A DNA stretch of 64,000 nt from Neobacillus terrae (GTDB lineage Bacteria; Bacillota; Bacilli; Bacillales; Cytobacillaceae): NCBI RefSeq assembly GCF_011393025.1, contig NZ_JAAOEO010000001.1, positions 124,001 through 188,000 of the forward strand, in the 5' to 3' direction. The first letter of the stretch is position 1, and every line of letters begins with the position of its first letter. Position numbers and translations under genes: made by a program. The notes below the pieces were generated by a model. It ran no database searches. It saw only the letters and a list, made by a program, of their open reading frames with translations, and was not told the DNA's origin. Below, in pieces: positions 1 to 9,920 of this stretch.

Positions 1-156
1 GGGTGCTGATTCCCTGTCTTTTTTGTGAAATATTAATAGGGAAAGGAAGCAAAGCCAAATTGAGAGAGAAGTTATCTCATCTAATATAGTAATTTTTTGT
101 GGTTTTTTTCTTTCATGGTAAGATAAAAGAAAGTTTAAAATGCTGGAGTGAGGAAA

Positions 157-621
157 ATGAAATGGATTCCCAATGATATTGAAATGTACATAAATGCAAA
201 GGAGTTTGTTGATACTGCAGTGGTCGCTCTGCATCCGGTCTCATTCGGAGATGAGATGAAGCAATCTGCATCTATGCACGATTTTATCACCTTGCTGACA
301 AATCAATTAGAGAGGCAATTTACAGGCAGAATGGTTCTTTTTCCTGCTTATTCATATCTTAAAAAAGGAAGAATGGACAAGCCGCTTGAAGAACTGCTTG
401 AATGGGAGAGAAGTTTAAAAGAAAACGAGTTTAAACATATATTTTATATAACCTCTGACAGTGATTGGAGGATGCAAGAATCATCTCTTACAGGGGCTTT
501 ATTATGGATGCCGCTGCTCCCTCTTGAAAGCATGGATGAATCACAAAAGGTCTCATTGATTGGAAGCCAGGTAAAGCAGCTGCAGAATTTATTCACCCAG
601 AAATGGAGAGAAAATCAGTAA
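157..621 (+). CDS. ypiF: YpiF, DUF2487 family protein
   Basis: A 154-residue soluble protein that I recognise as the DUF2487/YpiF family, normally found just upstream of qcrABC in Bacillus. Its biochemical function is unknown. I chose the ATG at 157 rather than the in-frame GTG three codons earlier, because a ribosome binding site (ggagtgagga) lies at proper spacing before it and the N-terminus MKWIPNDIEMY fits the family. No signal peptide or membrane segment is visible. The 156 bases before it hold no gene that I can support. Confidence 0.8.
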   Translation: MKWIPNDIEMYINAKEFVDTAVVALHPVSFGDEMKQSASMHDFITLLTNQLERQFTGRMVLFPAYSYLKKGRMDKPLEELLEWERSLKENEFKHIFYITSDSDWRMQESSLTGALLWMPLLPLESMDESQKVSLIGSQVKQLQNLFTQKWRENQ

Positions 622-760
622 ACTATATTTTGAAGGGACAATGCTATACTATTATATTGACCTTGCTTAAAGATTGATATATCATGAGTATGTCCTAGTT
701 TTATATGTGTATAATTTATGTCCGATGGACTTCACTTCGTCAATAGAGGGGGGATAAAGC

Positions 761-1267
761 ATGAGCAAGCATCGAGTTTCTAGACGCCAATTTTTGAGTT
801 ATACTCTGACTGGTGTAGGCGGTTTCATGGCTGCAGGTATGTTAATGCCTATGGTTCGATTCGCTGTTGATCCAGTTTTACGGGCTGAAGAATCCGGAAG
901 TTTCACACCGACAAAGCAAAAAGTAGATGAATTGACATCAAAACCTGTACGCGTCGACTTTACCTTCAAGCAAAAAGATGCATGGTATGAGTCGGAAGTA
1001 ACAAGCACTGCATGGGTTTACAAGGATGACAATGGGAAAATTATGGCCCTATCGCCTGTTTGTAAACACCTTGGATGTACTGTTGGCTGGAATACGAGCA
1101 AGGAGCACCCGAACCAATTTTTCTGCCCTTGCCATTATGGCCGTTATGAAAAGGACGGTACCAACATTCCTGGTACACCACCATTAGCACCACTTGATGA
1201 GTATCCGTACAAGGAAAAAGGCGGCTACCTGTATTTAGGTCAGGCTAAACCACGGAAGGAGGCGTAA
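761..1267 (+). CDS. qcrA: Menaquinol:cytochrome c reductase Rieske iron-sulfur subunit
   Basis: This is the Rieske subunit of the bacterial b6c-type complex, which passes electrons from menaquinol to cytochrome c at the membrane. The N-terminus carries a twin-arginine-like signal (SRRQFLSY) followed by a hydrophobic anchor. The 2Fe-2S cluster motifs are visible: C101-x-H103-x2-C106 and C122-x-C124-H125. At 168 residues it has the usual length. It begins the qcrABC operon; qcrB starts 3 bases after its stop, so the two are translationally close. Confidence 0.95.
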   Translation: MSKHRVSRRQFLSYTLTGVGGFMAAGMLMPMVRFAVDPVLRAEESGSFTPTKQKVDELTSKPVRVDFTFKQKDAWYESEVTSTAWVYKDDNGKIMALSPVCKHLGCTVGWNTSKEHPNQFFCPCHYGRYEKDGTNIPGTPPLAPLDEYPYKEKGGYLYLGQAKPRKEA

Positions 1268-1270
1268 TCG

Positions 1271-1945
1271 TTGTTAAACAAAATTTACGACTGGGTAGAT
1301 GAACGTTTGGATATTACGCCTTTGTGGCGCGACATCGCAGACCATGAGGTACCGGAGCATGTTAACCCGGCACACCATTTTTCTGCGTTTGTATACTGCT
1401 TCGGCGGTTTGACGTTCTTTGTAACTGTAATTCAAATTCTTTCCGGCATGTTCCTCACTATGTATTATGTACCGGATATTAAAAACGCCTGGCAGTCTGT
1501 CTATTACCTGCAAAATCAGGTAGCATTCGGACAGATCGTTCGCGGCATGCACCACTGGGGTGCAAGTTTAGTTTTGGTAATGATGTTTTTACATACATTA
1601 CGCGTATTTTTCCAGGGAGCATATAAAAAACCTCGTGAGCTGAACTGGATTGTCGGAGTACTTATTTTCTTCGTCATGATGGGTCTTGGTTTCACTGGTT
1701 ACTTATTACCTTGGGATATGAAAGCGTTATTTGCGACAAAAGTAGGTCTTCAAATTGCTGAAGCTACTCCGTTTATCGGCTCATATGTGAAAGTCCTGCT
1801 TGCCGGCCATGAACATATTGTCGGAGCGCAAACATTAACCCGTTTCTTTGCAATCCATGTATTCTTCCTCCCAGGAGTATTGCTTGGCCTGATGGGAGCA
1901 CACTTCTTGATGATTCGCAAACAGGGTATTTCAGGACCACTATAA
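1271..1945 (+). CDS. qcrB: Menaquinol:cytochrome c reductase cytochrome b subunit
   Basis: This 224-residue membrane protein is the cytochrome b6-like subunit that binds haems b (and the covalent haem seen in the b6f/b6c family). Histidines in the transmembrane helices are evident in GMHHWGASL and FFAIHVFFLPG, and HTLRVFFQGAYKKPRE follows the first pair. It starts with TTG, preceded by a strong aaggagg site that overlaps the end of qcrA. It works with QcrA and QcrC in the same membrane complex. Confidence 0.95.
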   Translation: MLNKIYDWVDERLDITPLWRDIADHEVPEHVNPAHHFSAFVYCFGGLTFFVTVIQILSGMFLTMYYVPDIKNAWQSVYYLQNQVAFGQIVRGMHHWGASLVLVMMFLHTLRVFFQGAYKKPRELNWIVGVLIFFVMMGLGFTGYLLPWDMKALFATKVGLQIAEATPFIGSYVKVLLAGHEHIVGAQTLTRFFAIHVFFLPGVLLGLMGAHFLMIRKQGISGPL

Positions 1946-2005
1946 AATATGGCGATATAGATAGACGGATGTTTATCTATACATAAAAAGGAGGGAGATT
2001 GCTCG

Positions 2006-2776
2006 ATGCATCGCGGTAAAGGTATGAAGTTCGTAGGTGACTCTCGTGTATTGGCACCATCAGAACGTAAACCGAACATTCCGAAAGATTATTCGGAATA
2101 CCCTGGTAAAACTGAAGCATTCTGGCCTAACTTCCTTTTGAAAGAATGGATGGTAGGTGCAGTTTTTCTAGTTGGATATTTATGTTTAACTATCGCACAT
2201 CCGGCTCCGCTTGAAAGGATTGCGGATCCTACGGATACTGGTTATATTCCATTGCCAGACTGGTATTTCTTATTTTTATACCAATTGTTAAAGTATTCTT
2301 ATGCATCAGGTCCTTATACAGTTATCGGAGCATTTATTATTCCAGGCCTTGCTTTTGGCGGATTATTGCTTGCACCGTTTATTGACCGTTCAACTGAAAG
2401 ACGCCCTATCCGACGTCCTGTTGCAACCGGTATGATGCTGTTAGCACTGGCCGCTGTTGTTTTCCTAACTTGGCAGTCAGTTGCAACTCATGACTGGGCT
2501 CAAGCGGAGCGCCAGGGTAAAATCACCTTTGGTCCTAAAATTGATAAGAATGCAGAAGGTTACAAAATTGCTTCTACAAATGGCTGTCTTGGCTGTCATG
2601 GTAATGAACTAGGCGGCGGCATGGGTCCTAAATTGTTTGATACAGGCCTAAAACCTGAACAAATTGCTCAAATAGCAAGACATGGTAGAGGCAAAATGCC
2701 TCCAGGTGTTTTTAAAGGGACAGATGCTCAGCTTAAAACACTTACCGAATTCATTGCTGGACTTAAGTCAAAATAA
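2006..2776 (+). CDS. qcrC: Menaquinol:cytochrome c reductase cytochrome b/c subunit
   Basis: A 256-residue fusion typical of Bacillus: the N-terminal part corresponds to subunit IV of b6f complexes (motif PLPDWYFLFLYQLLKY, several membrane helices), and the C-terminal part is a c-type cytochrome domain with the haem motif C194-x2-C197-H198 and a distal methionine in GKMPPGVF. It ends the operon, about 60 bases after qcrB with its own aggaggg site, and is followed by a clear terminator. Confidence 0.95.
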   Translation: MHRGKGMKFVGDSRVLAPSERKPNIPKDYSEYPGKTEAFWPNFLLKEWMVGAVFLVGYLCLTIAHPAPLERIADPTDTGYIPLPDWYFLFLYQLLKYSYASGPYTVIGAFIIPGLAFGGLLLAPFIDRSTERRPIRRPVATGMMLLALAAVVFLTWQSVATHDWAQAERQGKITFGPKIDKNAEGYKIASTNGCLGCHGNELGGGMGPKLFDTGLKPEQIAQIARHGRGKMPPGVFKGTDAQLKTLTEFIAGLKSK

Positions 2777-2783
2777 AACCATT

Positions 2784-2814
2784 AAAAAGCTGACGAGACT
2801 CGTCAGCTTTTTTT
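2784..2814 (+). terminator. Rho-independent terminator after qcrC
   Basis: A perfect stem GCTGACGA/TCGTCAGC with a 3-base loop is followed by a run of T. It ends the qcrABC transcript. Confidence 0.9.
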
Positions 2815-2960
2815 AAAACGTGTACATATTTGCTGATCAAAAAAGTTAATGGAATGATTTGAAATAGAAAGGCTTTTTTCTAAAAGATTGTTGAAAATGG
2901 AAGAAACTGCTTTTAAACAACAAAGTTTATGAAAAGAGCCAAAAGAAAAGGGGATTAACA

Positions 2961-3554
2961 TTGAAGTGGATTTATCCTATATTGGCAAACAGGGGATTTT
3001 TATGGCTTTTGCTGATTGTTAACATAGCGGGAACAGCCTACGGCTATTACTGGTATGGCTGGCAGCTTGCAGATACGCCGGCAATTTTTCTTCCGTTTGT
3101 TCCTGACAGCCCAACTGCAAGCTTGTTTTTTGTATTTGTCCTATTAGCCTTCTTATTGGGGAGAAACTGGCCATTATTAGAGAGTTTGGCGATTGTTACT
3201 CTTTTTAAATATGGCATATGGGCGGTTGTCATGAACCTCCTCGTATATTTTGTTAATGGATATCTAGACCCAATAGGCTTGATGCTGATGATATCTCACG
3301 GTGCCATGGCCATACAGGGAGTCCTGTATGCACCTTTTTACAAAATTAAATGGTGGCATTTCTTTGTTGCGGCCATCTGGACATTACATAATGATATAAT
3401 TGATTATGTTTTCTTTATGCTCCCGCGCTATCAAGATCTTGATAAATATATCCCTGAAATTGGCTATTTTACTTTTTGGCTGTCAATAATATCTTTAGGC
3501 ATAGCCTATTATTTCTGCTTGCGCCCTAAACACTTTAAATTAGACATTCATTGA
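2961..3554 (+). CDS. ypjA: DUF1405 membrane protein YpjA
   Basis: A 197-residue polytopic membrane protein of the DUF1405 family with about six hydrophobic segments. It has no established function. It starts at TTG 2961 after a good aaaaggggga site. Its place between qcrC and ypjB is the same as in B. subtilis. It is separated from qcrC by a terminator, so it probably has its own promoter in the 2815-2960 gap, although I see no convincing sigma-A site there. Confidence 0.85.
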   Translation: MKWIYPILANRGFLWLLLIVNIAGTAYGYYWYGWQLADTPAIFLPFVPDSPTASLFFVFVLLAFLLGRNWPLLESLAIVTLFKYGIWAVVMNLLVYFVNGYLDPIGLMLMISHGAMAIQGVLYAPFYKIKWWHFFVAAIWTLHNDIIDYVFFMLPRYQDLDKYIPEIGYFTFWLSIISLGIAYYFCLRPKHFKLDIH

Positions 3555-3621
3555 TTTAAAAAGAGGTCTTTACTTGTCCATCCCTGCATACATTACTAGT
3601 AGTATGCAAGGGGGGACAGGG

Positions 3622-4416
3622 ATGAAGGTAAAATGGATGCTGACCATCGTTTTTGCTTTTTTTATAATGCCAATTGCAACAGCTGCAGAACAGCTGTCAC
3701 CTTTAGAAAGACTAGATGAAATTTCAGACGAAGCCCTTCAAATGGTGAAGTCTCAAAGATATGATGATGCAAAAACAATATTAAACTATTTTTCAAATGA
3801 GTTTCCGCAAGTCTCGCAAAAAGACAGGCCTCTGACAATGGATGAATTAAGAATTATTACCATCTCACATGATGAAGCCCTTGAAGCTGCAGCGAGCCCG
3901 AGTATGAAGTATGAAGATCGTATGAATAAGGTAACGAAATTCCGCCTTGCGGTTGATGCGCTTGCCAGCGGCCGTCATCCTCTCTGGGTTGAAATGGAAA
4001 AGCAGGTGATGGGTGCTTTCCAGCAGGCTAAATCCGCAGCCTTTCAAAAAGATGCTGTCTCCTTTCATGATCACTTTAACCGCTTCTTGTCCCTCTATGA
4101 TGTTGTGTACCCTAGTATGAAAATTGATATTCCTGCAGAAGATATTCAAAGGCTGGATGCTAGAATTGATGCCATTGATCATTCTCTTCCAAAGGATATC
4201 TTTGATTCTAAAGGGAAGCAGGAATTGGAGACAGCCCAAATGGATCTTGAAAATATTTTTTCCAAAATGGATGAAGACCAAGCTGATCCTTCGATATGGT
4301 GGGTTATTATTTCAACTGGAAGTATTATCACCATGACGTTATCATATGTAGGCTGGAGGAAATATAAAGGAGATAAAGAAGAGCGGAAAAACCGTTCAAG
4401 AGAGCATAAAAATTGA
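3622..4416 (+). CDS. ypjB: Sporulation protein YpjB
   Basis: A 264-residue secreted or membrane-anchored protein with an N-terminal signal peptide (MKVKWMLTIVFAFFIMPIATAAE) and one C-terminal membrane helix followed by a short basic tail. It belongs to the YpjB family, annotated as sporulation-related in Bacillus, with no known enzymatic role. I chose the ATG at 3622 because a strong aagggggg site precedes it and the signal peptide then begins immediately; upstream in-frame codons would add a poorly supported leader. Confidence 0.82.
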   Translation: MKVKWMLTIVFAFFIMPIATAAEQLSPLERLDEISDEALQMVKSQRYDDAKTILNYFSNEFPQVSQKDRPLTMDELRIITISHDEALEAAASPSMKYEDRMNKVTKFRLAVDALASGRHPLWVEMEKQVMGAFQQAKSAAFQKDAVSFHDHFNRFLSLYDVVYPSMKIDIPAEDIQRLDARIDAIDHSLPKDIFDSKGKQELETAQMDLENIFSKMDEDQADPSIWWVIISTGSIITMTLSYVGWRKYKGDKEERKNRSREHKN

Positions 4417-4473
4417 CTCAATAAACGGCCGTCATTAAAATGAATTACAACCAGAGCTGAATGGGGGTCCAAA

Positions 4474-5151
4474 ATGTACTTAATTTATTTTGCGATAATT
4501 ATTCTGGTCCCGCTTTGGGCCCAAATGAGAGTGAAAGGTGCATTTGCCAAATACTCTAAGGTACAATCTTCCTCCTATAGAACAGGAGCCGAAGTTGCAC
4601 AGACAATTTTAAATTCAAATGGGATTTATAATGTAGGTGTGGAACAGGGCAGCGGGTTCCTCAGCGACCACTATGATCCGAGGGCTAAAATAGTACGTCT
4701 GTCACCGGATATCTACCATGGCCGTTCACTTGCAGCAGCTGCTATAGCAGCCCATGAGGTTGGCCATGCCATACAGGACGCAAAGGGTTATGCCTTTTTA
4801 CGGTTTAGACATGCGCTCGTACCCGTTGCCAACTTAGGTTCTAACTTTTCATGGATACTGATTTTGATTGGTATTTTTGCACATTTATCAGGAATGATTT
4901 TATTAGGAATATTCTTTATGGCAGCAGCTGTATTATTTCAGATTATCACTCTGCCTGTGGAATTTAATGCTTCAAATAGGGCGATGCAGCAGGTGGTATC
5001 GCTTGGCCTCGTTTCCGGGGGAGAAGAAAGGCAAACAAGAAAAGTTCTTAATGCAGCAGCATTAACATACGTTGCAGCAGCAGCTGTGGCAGTCCTTGAG
5101 TTGCTCAGACTAGTACTAATTTATACAGGTATGAGCAGAAACGATGATTAA
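4474..5151 (+). CDS. Membrane zinc metallopeptidase, YugP family
   Basis: A 225-residue membrane protein of the zinc metallopeptidase family that includes B. subtilis YugP. It shows an N-terminal membrane segment, the zinc site HEVGH near residue 92 (AAHEVGHAIQDA), and two to three C-terminal membrane helices. A conserved NASNRA-type stretch lies after the active site. The substrate is unknown. It follows ypjB by about 60 bases and ends before a terminator. Confidence 0.85.
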   Translation: MYLIYFAIIILVPLWAQMRVKGAFAKYSKVQSSSYRTGAEVAQTILNSNGIYNVGVEQGSGFLSDHYDPRAKIVRLSPDIYHGRSLAAAAIAAHEVGHAIQDAKGYAFLRFRHALVPVANLGSNFSWILILIGIFAHLSGMILLGIFFMAAAVLFQIITLPVEFNASNRAMQQVVSLGLVSGGEERQTRKVLNAAALTYVAAAAVAVLELLRLVLIYTGMSRNDD

Positions 5152-5190
5152 ACGCGCTGAAAACAGTGTGTTTATTATTATCATAGAATA

Positions 5191-5220
5191 AACAAAACCC
5201 GGCATTGCCGGGTTTTGTTT
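5191..5220. terminator. Bidirectional terminator between the YugP-like gene and ypjC
   Basis: A perfect inverted repeat AACAAAACCCGGC/GCCGGGTTTTGTT with a 3-base loop lies between two convergent genes. A-rich and T-rich flanks allow it to act in both directions. Confidence 0.88.
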
Positions 5221-5384
5221 GTTTCTATAATAAATGTCAAAGAGGAACTTGTCCTTAAAGCCATAGTACGAAAGGCAATAGTGACGGTTTCTAACAAAGT
5301 TTAGTCCCTTAATGCCTGGATGATGGAGTTTTTCCACGAGGACCATATCTTGGAAATCATACTCATTCCTTATCCATATTCTCA

Positions 5385-6257
5385 TTAGTTTTCTATCGGC
5401 TTTTTATCCGAGTCAAGTGTGAATCCTTCTCCAGCTACATCATGTACTGCGTTTACGGATACAAAAGCATGCGGATCAACGGAGTTAATAATATTTTTAA
5501 GCCGCACTATCTCATTGCGGCCAACTACGCAATATAATACATCTCGTTCGCTTTTGGTATAGGATCCATATGCTCTGAGCGCGGTAACTCCCCTGTCCAT
5601 TTCACTCATTATCTTTTTGGCAATCTCTTCATTATTGTCTGATATAATCATGGCACCCCTTGCAGCATATGCCCCTTCCTGCATAAAGTCAACTACTCTA
5701 GCCCCAACAAACACCGCGACTAAAGTATACATTGCCTGCCGGTAATTCAAATAGGTTAAAAGCGAAAGAGCAATTACAGCTGCATCGAATAAGAACATTG
5801 TTCTGCCCATACTCCATCCGGCATATTTATGGGCAAGCCTTGCTATAATATCTACACCGCCTGTTGTTCCGCCATAGCGAAATATAATTCCAAGTCCAAC
5901 CCCAACTGCTACTCCTGCAAACAATGCTGCGAGCGTCATGTCATTATAGAGAGGCATATGAACGGGGTAGCGCTGAAAAATCCATAAAAATACTGAAACA
6001 CCGACGGTGCCGATTAAAGTATAAAGGAATGACTTCCTTCCTAGGAGTTTCCAGCCAATAAAGAAAAGAGGAATGTTTAAGATCAGGTTTATATAGGAAG
6101 GGTTCCATTTGAACATAAAGAACAATAAAAGAGTTATCCCGGTAAATCCTCCTTCAGCAAGATGGTTTTGCATATTGAAATTTACCAGACCAAAGGAAAG
6201 AATCGCAGCCCCAATCAGGATAAAGAAAGTATTTTTCAGTCTCAGGCCAAAAATCAT
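5385..6257 (-). CDS. ypjC: YitT family membrane protein YpjC
   Basis: A 290-residue protein of the YitT/DUF161-DUF2179 family: about five or six membrane helices over the first 200 residues, including the conserved GGTTGGVDI stretch, then a soluble C-terminal DUF2179 domain (VLYCVVGRNE and DPHAFVSVNAVHDV). The biochemical role is unknown. It reads toward the YugP-like gene and shares the terminator at 5191-5220. Confidence 0.9.
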   Translation of the reverse strand: MIFGLRLKNTFFILIGAAILSFGLVNFNMQNHLAEGGFTGITLLLFFMFKWNPSYINLILNIPLFFIGWKLLGRKSFLYTLIGTVGVSVFLWIFQRYPVHMPLYNDMTLAALFAGVAVGVGLGIIFRYGGTTGGVDIIARLAHKYAGWSMGRTMFLFDAAVIALSLLTYLNYRQAMYTLVAVFVGARVVDFMQEGAYAARGAMIISDNNEEIAKKIMSEMDRGVTALRAYGSYTKSERDVLYCVVGRNEIVRLKNIINSVDPHAFVSVNAVHDVAGEGFTLDSDKKPIEN

Positions 6258-6485
6258 TGTCCTTCCTCCTTCTTTCCGTTATTTTCTCAAAGCAAGCGGT
6301 TTTTATTATAAAGGATAGATTGTCTTATATCAATTGATAAAAAGCAACACTTAGAAAACCGAACGAAAATATTTGTAAATAGTTCTTAATTTAGCTAACA
6401 TGAAAGAAAAGCCGAGTACCTTAGTCTTCAGATAAGGTATATATATTTTGAAATGCAGTGTATACAGAATTTGGGGTGTTGCAGA

Positions 6486-6830
6486 ATGGGTAAAGGGAAA
6501 TCGCTGCAGGAGCTGCAGAAGGAAGTAGATACATATATCAGCCAATTTAAAGAAGGCTATTTCAGCCCGCTTGCCATGATGGCAAGGATGACAGAAGAAC
6601 TGGGAGAATTGGCCAGGGAAGTAAACCATTATTATGGTGAGAAACCAAAGAAATCTAATGAAGCCGAAAAAACAGTCGAGGAAGAACTAGGTGATTTGCT
6701 ATTTGTTATAATTTGTTTTGCAAACTCACAGAATATCAACCTTGAAGAGGCTCATGACTATGTAATGAAAAAATTTAATACAAGAGATAAAGACCGCTGG
6801 ACTAGAATTAATCCTGACAATATGGAGTGA
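6486..6830 (+). CDS. ypjD: MazG-like nucleotide pyrophosphohydrolase YpjD
   Basis: A 114-residue member of the all-alpha NTP pyrophosphatase (MazG) superfamily, which cleaves nucleoside triphosphates to monophosphate and pyrophosphate. The metal-binding pattern is visible as EELGEL followed by EEELGD about 30 residues later. I chose ATG 6486, since a ggggtgt site precedes it and the resulting length matches the family. It is the first gene of the ypjD-dapB-mgsA-bshB1-bshA-cca-birA run. Confidence 0.88.
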   Translation: MGKGKSLQELQKEVDTYISQFKEGYFSPLAMMARMTEELGELAREVNHYYGEKPKKSNEAEKTVEEELGDLLFVIICFANSQNINLEEAHDYVMKKFNTRDKDRWTRINPDNME

Positions 6831-6836
6831 ATAAAC

Positions 6837-7637
6837 ATGAAAAAAATCAAAATAGTTATTGCAGGCCCTCGTGGCCGAATGGGAAAAGAGGCTGTATATC
6901 TGGTTCAAAATACAGACCAATTTGAGCTGACAGCTGTCTTGGACAGAAAGAACAATGGTATGAAACTTAGCGACCTTGATGGGTTTCAAAATATAGATGT
7001 TCCCATTTATACGGATATAGAGCTATGTTTTCAGGAAACCCAAGCAGATGTACTGATTGACCTGACAACTCCCGAAACCGGAATGTACCATGCGAAAACA
7101 GCACTTGAATATGGCGTGCGCCCTGTTGTAGGGACAACAGGTTTTTCTAAATCGGATCTAGATGAGCTTGAAGCCATCTGCAATGAAAAAAGCCTCGGAT
7201 GCATCATTGCTCCGAACTTTGCAATCGGTGCTGTTCTTATGATGAAATTTTCCCGCATGGCTGCTAAATATTTTGGTGATGTAGAAATTATTGAAATGCA
7301 TCATGATCAAAAATTGGATGCCCCATCCGGCACCGCAGTTAAAACAGCTGAAATGATCTCTCAGGTTCGTGAAGCAAAAAAGCAGGGCCATCCAAAGGAA
7401 AAAGAAACTATTCAAGGCGCAAGGGGAGCAGATTATGATGGAATGCGAATACATTCTGTTAGACTGCCTGGTTTAATTGCGCATCAGCAGGTAATATTTG
7501 GATCTGAAGGTCAAACGATCACTATCCGTCATGATTCCTATCACAGAGGTTCCTTTATGTCGGGTGTGAAAATTGCTGTTGAAACAGCAATGAAACTGGA
7601 TACCTTCGTATATGGACTTGAAAATATTCTAGAATAG
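6837..7637 (+). CDS. dapB: 4-hydroxy-tetrahydrodipicolinate reductase
   Basis: DapB performs the NAD(P)H-dependent reduction step of the diaminopimelate/lysine pathway, which supplies both peptidoglycan and spore dipicolinate precursors. The nucleotide-binding motif [10 protein letters not shown] is at the N-terminus, and the substrate-binding signature [13 protein letters not shown] is present near residue 155. At 266 residues it is full length. It starts 6 bases after ypjD, in the same operon. Confidence 0.95.
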   Translation: MKKIKIVIAGPRGRMGKEAVYLVQNTDQFELTAVLDRKNNGMKLSDLDGFQNIDVPIYTDIELCFQETQADVLIDLTTPETGMYHAKTALEYGVRPVVGTTGFSKSDLDELEAICNEKSLGCIIAPNFAIGAVLMMKFSRMAAKYFGDVEIIEMHHDQKLDAPSGTAVKTAEMISQVREAKKQGHPKEKETIQGARGADYDGMRIHSVRLPGLIAHQQVIFGSEGQTITIRHDSYHRGSFMSGVKIAVETAMKLDTFVYGLENILE

Positions 7638-7648
7638 GGGTTATGTAA

Positions 7649-8065
7649 ATGAATATTGCGCTAATCGCTCATGACAAGAAAAAAGATAACCTGGTTCAAT
7701 TCACCACTGCCTACAAGGCGATATTTTCTGAGCATACCCTATACGCTACGGGAACAACCGGTACAAGAATTCAGGAAGCTACTGGATTATCGATTCATCG
7801 ATTTCAATCCGGCCCTCTAGGGGGAGACCAGGAAATTGGGGCAATGATTGCGAAAAATAAAATGGATGCCGTTTTCTTTTTTAGAGATCCGCTTACTGCC
7901 CAGCCCCATGAACCTGATGTTTCGGCATTAATGAGGTTATGTGATGTTTACTCCATTCCGCTTGCTACCAATATGGGGACAGCTGAAATTCTAATTAAAG
8001 GCGTTGAGGAAGGTATGCTGGAATGGCGCGAGCTTCGAAATGAAAATAAAGGTGAGAATCAATGA
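7649..8065 (+). CDS. mgsA: Methylglyoxal synthase
   Basis: MgsA converts dihydroxyacetone phosphate to methylglyoxal and phosphate, a bypass that relieves sugar-phosphate stress. Characteristic stretches are visible: ALIAHDKKK at the N-terminus, ATGTTGTRI (phosphate binding) and [12 protein letters not shown] with the catalytic aspartate. At 138 residues the length is normal. Its stop overlaps the bshB1 start (ATGA), which indicates translational coupling. Confidence 0.95.
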   Translation: MNIALIAHDKKKDNLVQFTTAYKAIFSEHTLYATGTTGTRIQEATGLSIHRFQSGPLGGDQEIGAMIAKNKMDAVFFFRDPLTAQPHEPDVSALMRLCDVYSIPLATNMGTAEILIKGVEEGMLEWRELRNENKGENQ

Positions 8066-8772
8066 TAAGCTACGATTATGACATATTATGCTTTGGTGCC
8101 CATGCCGACGATGTTGAAATCGGCATGGCAGGTACCATAGCCAAATTTTCTGCAGAAGGAAAAAAGATTGCTATTTGCGATTTAACATACGCAAATCTAT
8201 CATCAAACGGAACAGTAGAATTAAGAAAAGAAGAGGCTGCAAAGGCAGCAGAGATTCTTGGTGTTAGCGAGCGAACTTCACTAGGGCTTCCCGACAGGGG
8301 GCTGTTTTTATTAGAAGAATACATAATGAAGGTTGCGGAGGTTATAAGGAAGTATAAACCAAAGTTGGTTTTTGCGCCTTATTTCCAGGATCGGCATCCA
8401 GATCATGGGAATTGTGCACGGATTGTTGAAGAGGCTGTGTTCTCCGCGGGAATAAAAAAATTTCAAACCACTGGTAACAATGAACCTCACCGTGCGAAAA
8501 ACGTTCACTTTTATATGATTAATGGGTTCCATCACCCCGATTTTCTCATTGATATATCGGAATATATGGATAAAAAGATAGCTTCGTTAAATGCATATGA
8601 AAGCCAGTTTGTAAAAAATGATGAGGGTGTGGATACCCCGCTGACGAACGGGTATGTTGAGACGGTAGAATCGAGAGAGCGGCTATTTGGCAAACAGGCT
8701 GGAGTTCAATATGCGGAAGGATTTAAAACCAAAAATCCTCCCCTGTTAAATCGTGATTTATTAGGAGAATAA
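8062..8772 (+). CDS. bshB1: Bacillithiol biosynthesis deacetylase BshB1
   Basis: BshB1 is the zinc-dependent deacetylase that converts N-acetylglucosaminyl-malate to glucosaminyl-malate in bacillithiol synthesis. The family's metal motif appears as [10 protein letters not shown] (residues about 12-21), and the later RHPDHGN motif supplies another metal ligand. At 236 residues it matches B. subtilis BshB1. It overlaps mgsA by 4 bases and is followed by bshA, the preceding enzyme of the same pathway. Confidence 0.95.
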   Translation: MISYDYDILCFGAHADDVEIGMAGTIAKFSAEGKKIAICDLTYANLSSNGTVELRKEEAAKAAEILGVSERTSLGLPDRGLFLLEEYIMKVAEVIRKYKPKLVFAPYFQDRHPDHGNCARIVEEAVFSAGIKKFQTTGNNEPHRAKNVHFYMINGFHHPDFLIDISEYMDKKIASLNAYESQFVKNDEGVDTPLTNGYVETVESRERLFGKQAGVQYAEGFKTKNPPLLNRDLLGE

Positions 8773-8774
8773 AA

Positions 8775-9920
8775 ATGAGGAAGTTAAAGATAGGCATTAC
8801 CTGTTACCCTACTGTGGGAGGTTCTGGGGTAGTTGCTACTGAACTGGGAAAATTGCTAGCCGAAAAGGGACATGAAATACACTTTATTTCTTCGAGCCTC
8901 CCTTTTCGCCTAAAACGAGTTTACCATAATATTCACTACCACCAGGTGGAAGTCAACCAATACTCTGTTTTTCAATATCCGCCTTATGATATCGCTCTTG
9001 CCAGTAAAATGGCTGAAGTTATAAACAGAGAAAAGCTGGATATACTCCACGCGCATTACGCTATACCCCATGCCGTTTGTGCTATATTAGGAAAGCAGAT
9101 GAGCGGCCGGGATATGAAAATAGTAACCACTTTACATGGAACTGATATTACAGTATTGGGATACGATCCATCACTATCAGATGCCATTAAATTTGGAATC
9201 GAGAAATCTGATGCCGTAACCGCAGTCTCCAATTCACTAGTAAGTCAAACCTATGATTTGATTAATCCAGACAAACAAATTGAGACTGTCTATAATTTTA
9301 TTGATGAAAGAGTTTATCAAAAAGGCGATTTTCTGCATTTAAAGGAAGAGTTTGGAATAAAGGAAGAGGAAAAGGTTGTTATACATGTTTCAAACTTCCG
9401 TCCTGTAAAACGTGTTAAGGACGTAGTAAGGTCTTTTGCAAAAATAGCAGAAAAAGTTCCTTCAAAGCTCTTGCTGGTGGGTGATGGCCCGGAAATGAAG
9501 AGTGTCTGTAAACTTGTTGGTGATTTTGGTTTAAAGGATAGGGTTTTATTGCTTGGCAAGCAGGAAAATCTAGAAGAATTATATTCAATCAGTGATTTAA
9601 TGCTCCTGTTATCGGAAAAGGAAAGCTTTGGACTTGTCGCACTTGAAGCTATGGCATGTGGTGTCCCGTGTATAGGTACTAAAATTGGGGGCATACCAGA
9701 AGTAATTGACCATGAAGATACGGGCTATCTTTGTAATCTTGGTGATATTGATGATGTAGCCAATAAAGCGATTATGCTGTTAAAAAATCCTGAGCTTCAT
9801 CAGCGCCTTTCTTCCAATGCATTAGAAACGGTCCGGACAAAGTTCAGAGCGGATGTTATTGTAGGCCAATATGAAGATTTATATTTTAAGCTGTTAGGCA
9901 GAGGGGAAGTTTATGATTAA
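8775..9920 (+). CDS. bshA: N-acetyl-alpha-D-glucosaminyl L-malate synthase BshA
   Basis: BshA is a GT-B family-4 glycosyltransferase that joins UDP-GlcNAc to L-malate, the first step in bacillithiol synthesis. The N-terminal domain has [16 protein letters not shown], and the C-terminal nucleotide-sugar domain has VSNFRPVKR and the E-x7-E signature in [18 protein letters not shown]. At 381 residues it is full length. It overlaps the following cca gene by 8 bases. Confidence 0.95.
   Translation: MRKLKIGITCYPTVGGSGVVATELGKLLAEKGHEIHFISSSLPFRLKRVYHNIHYHQVEVNQYSVFQYPPYDIALASKMAEVINREKLDILHAHYAIPHAVCAILGKQMSGRDMKIVTTLHGTDITVLGYDPSLSDAIKFGIEKSDAVTAVSNSLVSQTYDLINPDKQIETVYNFIDERVYQKGDFLHLKEEFGIKEEEKVVIHVSNFRPVKRVKDVVRSFAKIAEKVPSKLLLVGDGPEMKSVCKLVGDFGLKDRVLLLGKQENLEELYSISDLMLLLSEKESFGLVALEAMACGVPCIGTKIGGIPEVIDHEDTGYLCNLGDIDDVANKAIMLLKNPELHQRLSSNALETVRTKFRADVIVGQYEDLYFKLLGRGEVYD

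Noticed and set aside
5116..5385. Minus-strand frame of 89 codons that starts by overlapping the ypjC stop (TAATG)
   Set aside because: It reads through the bidirectional terminator at 5191-5220, has no ribosome binding site, and resembles no known protein.
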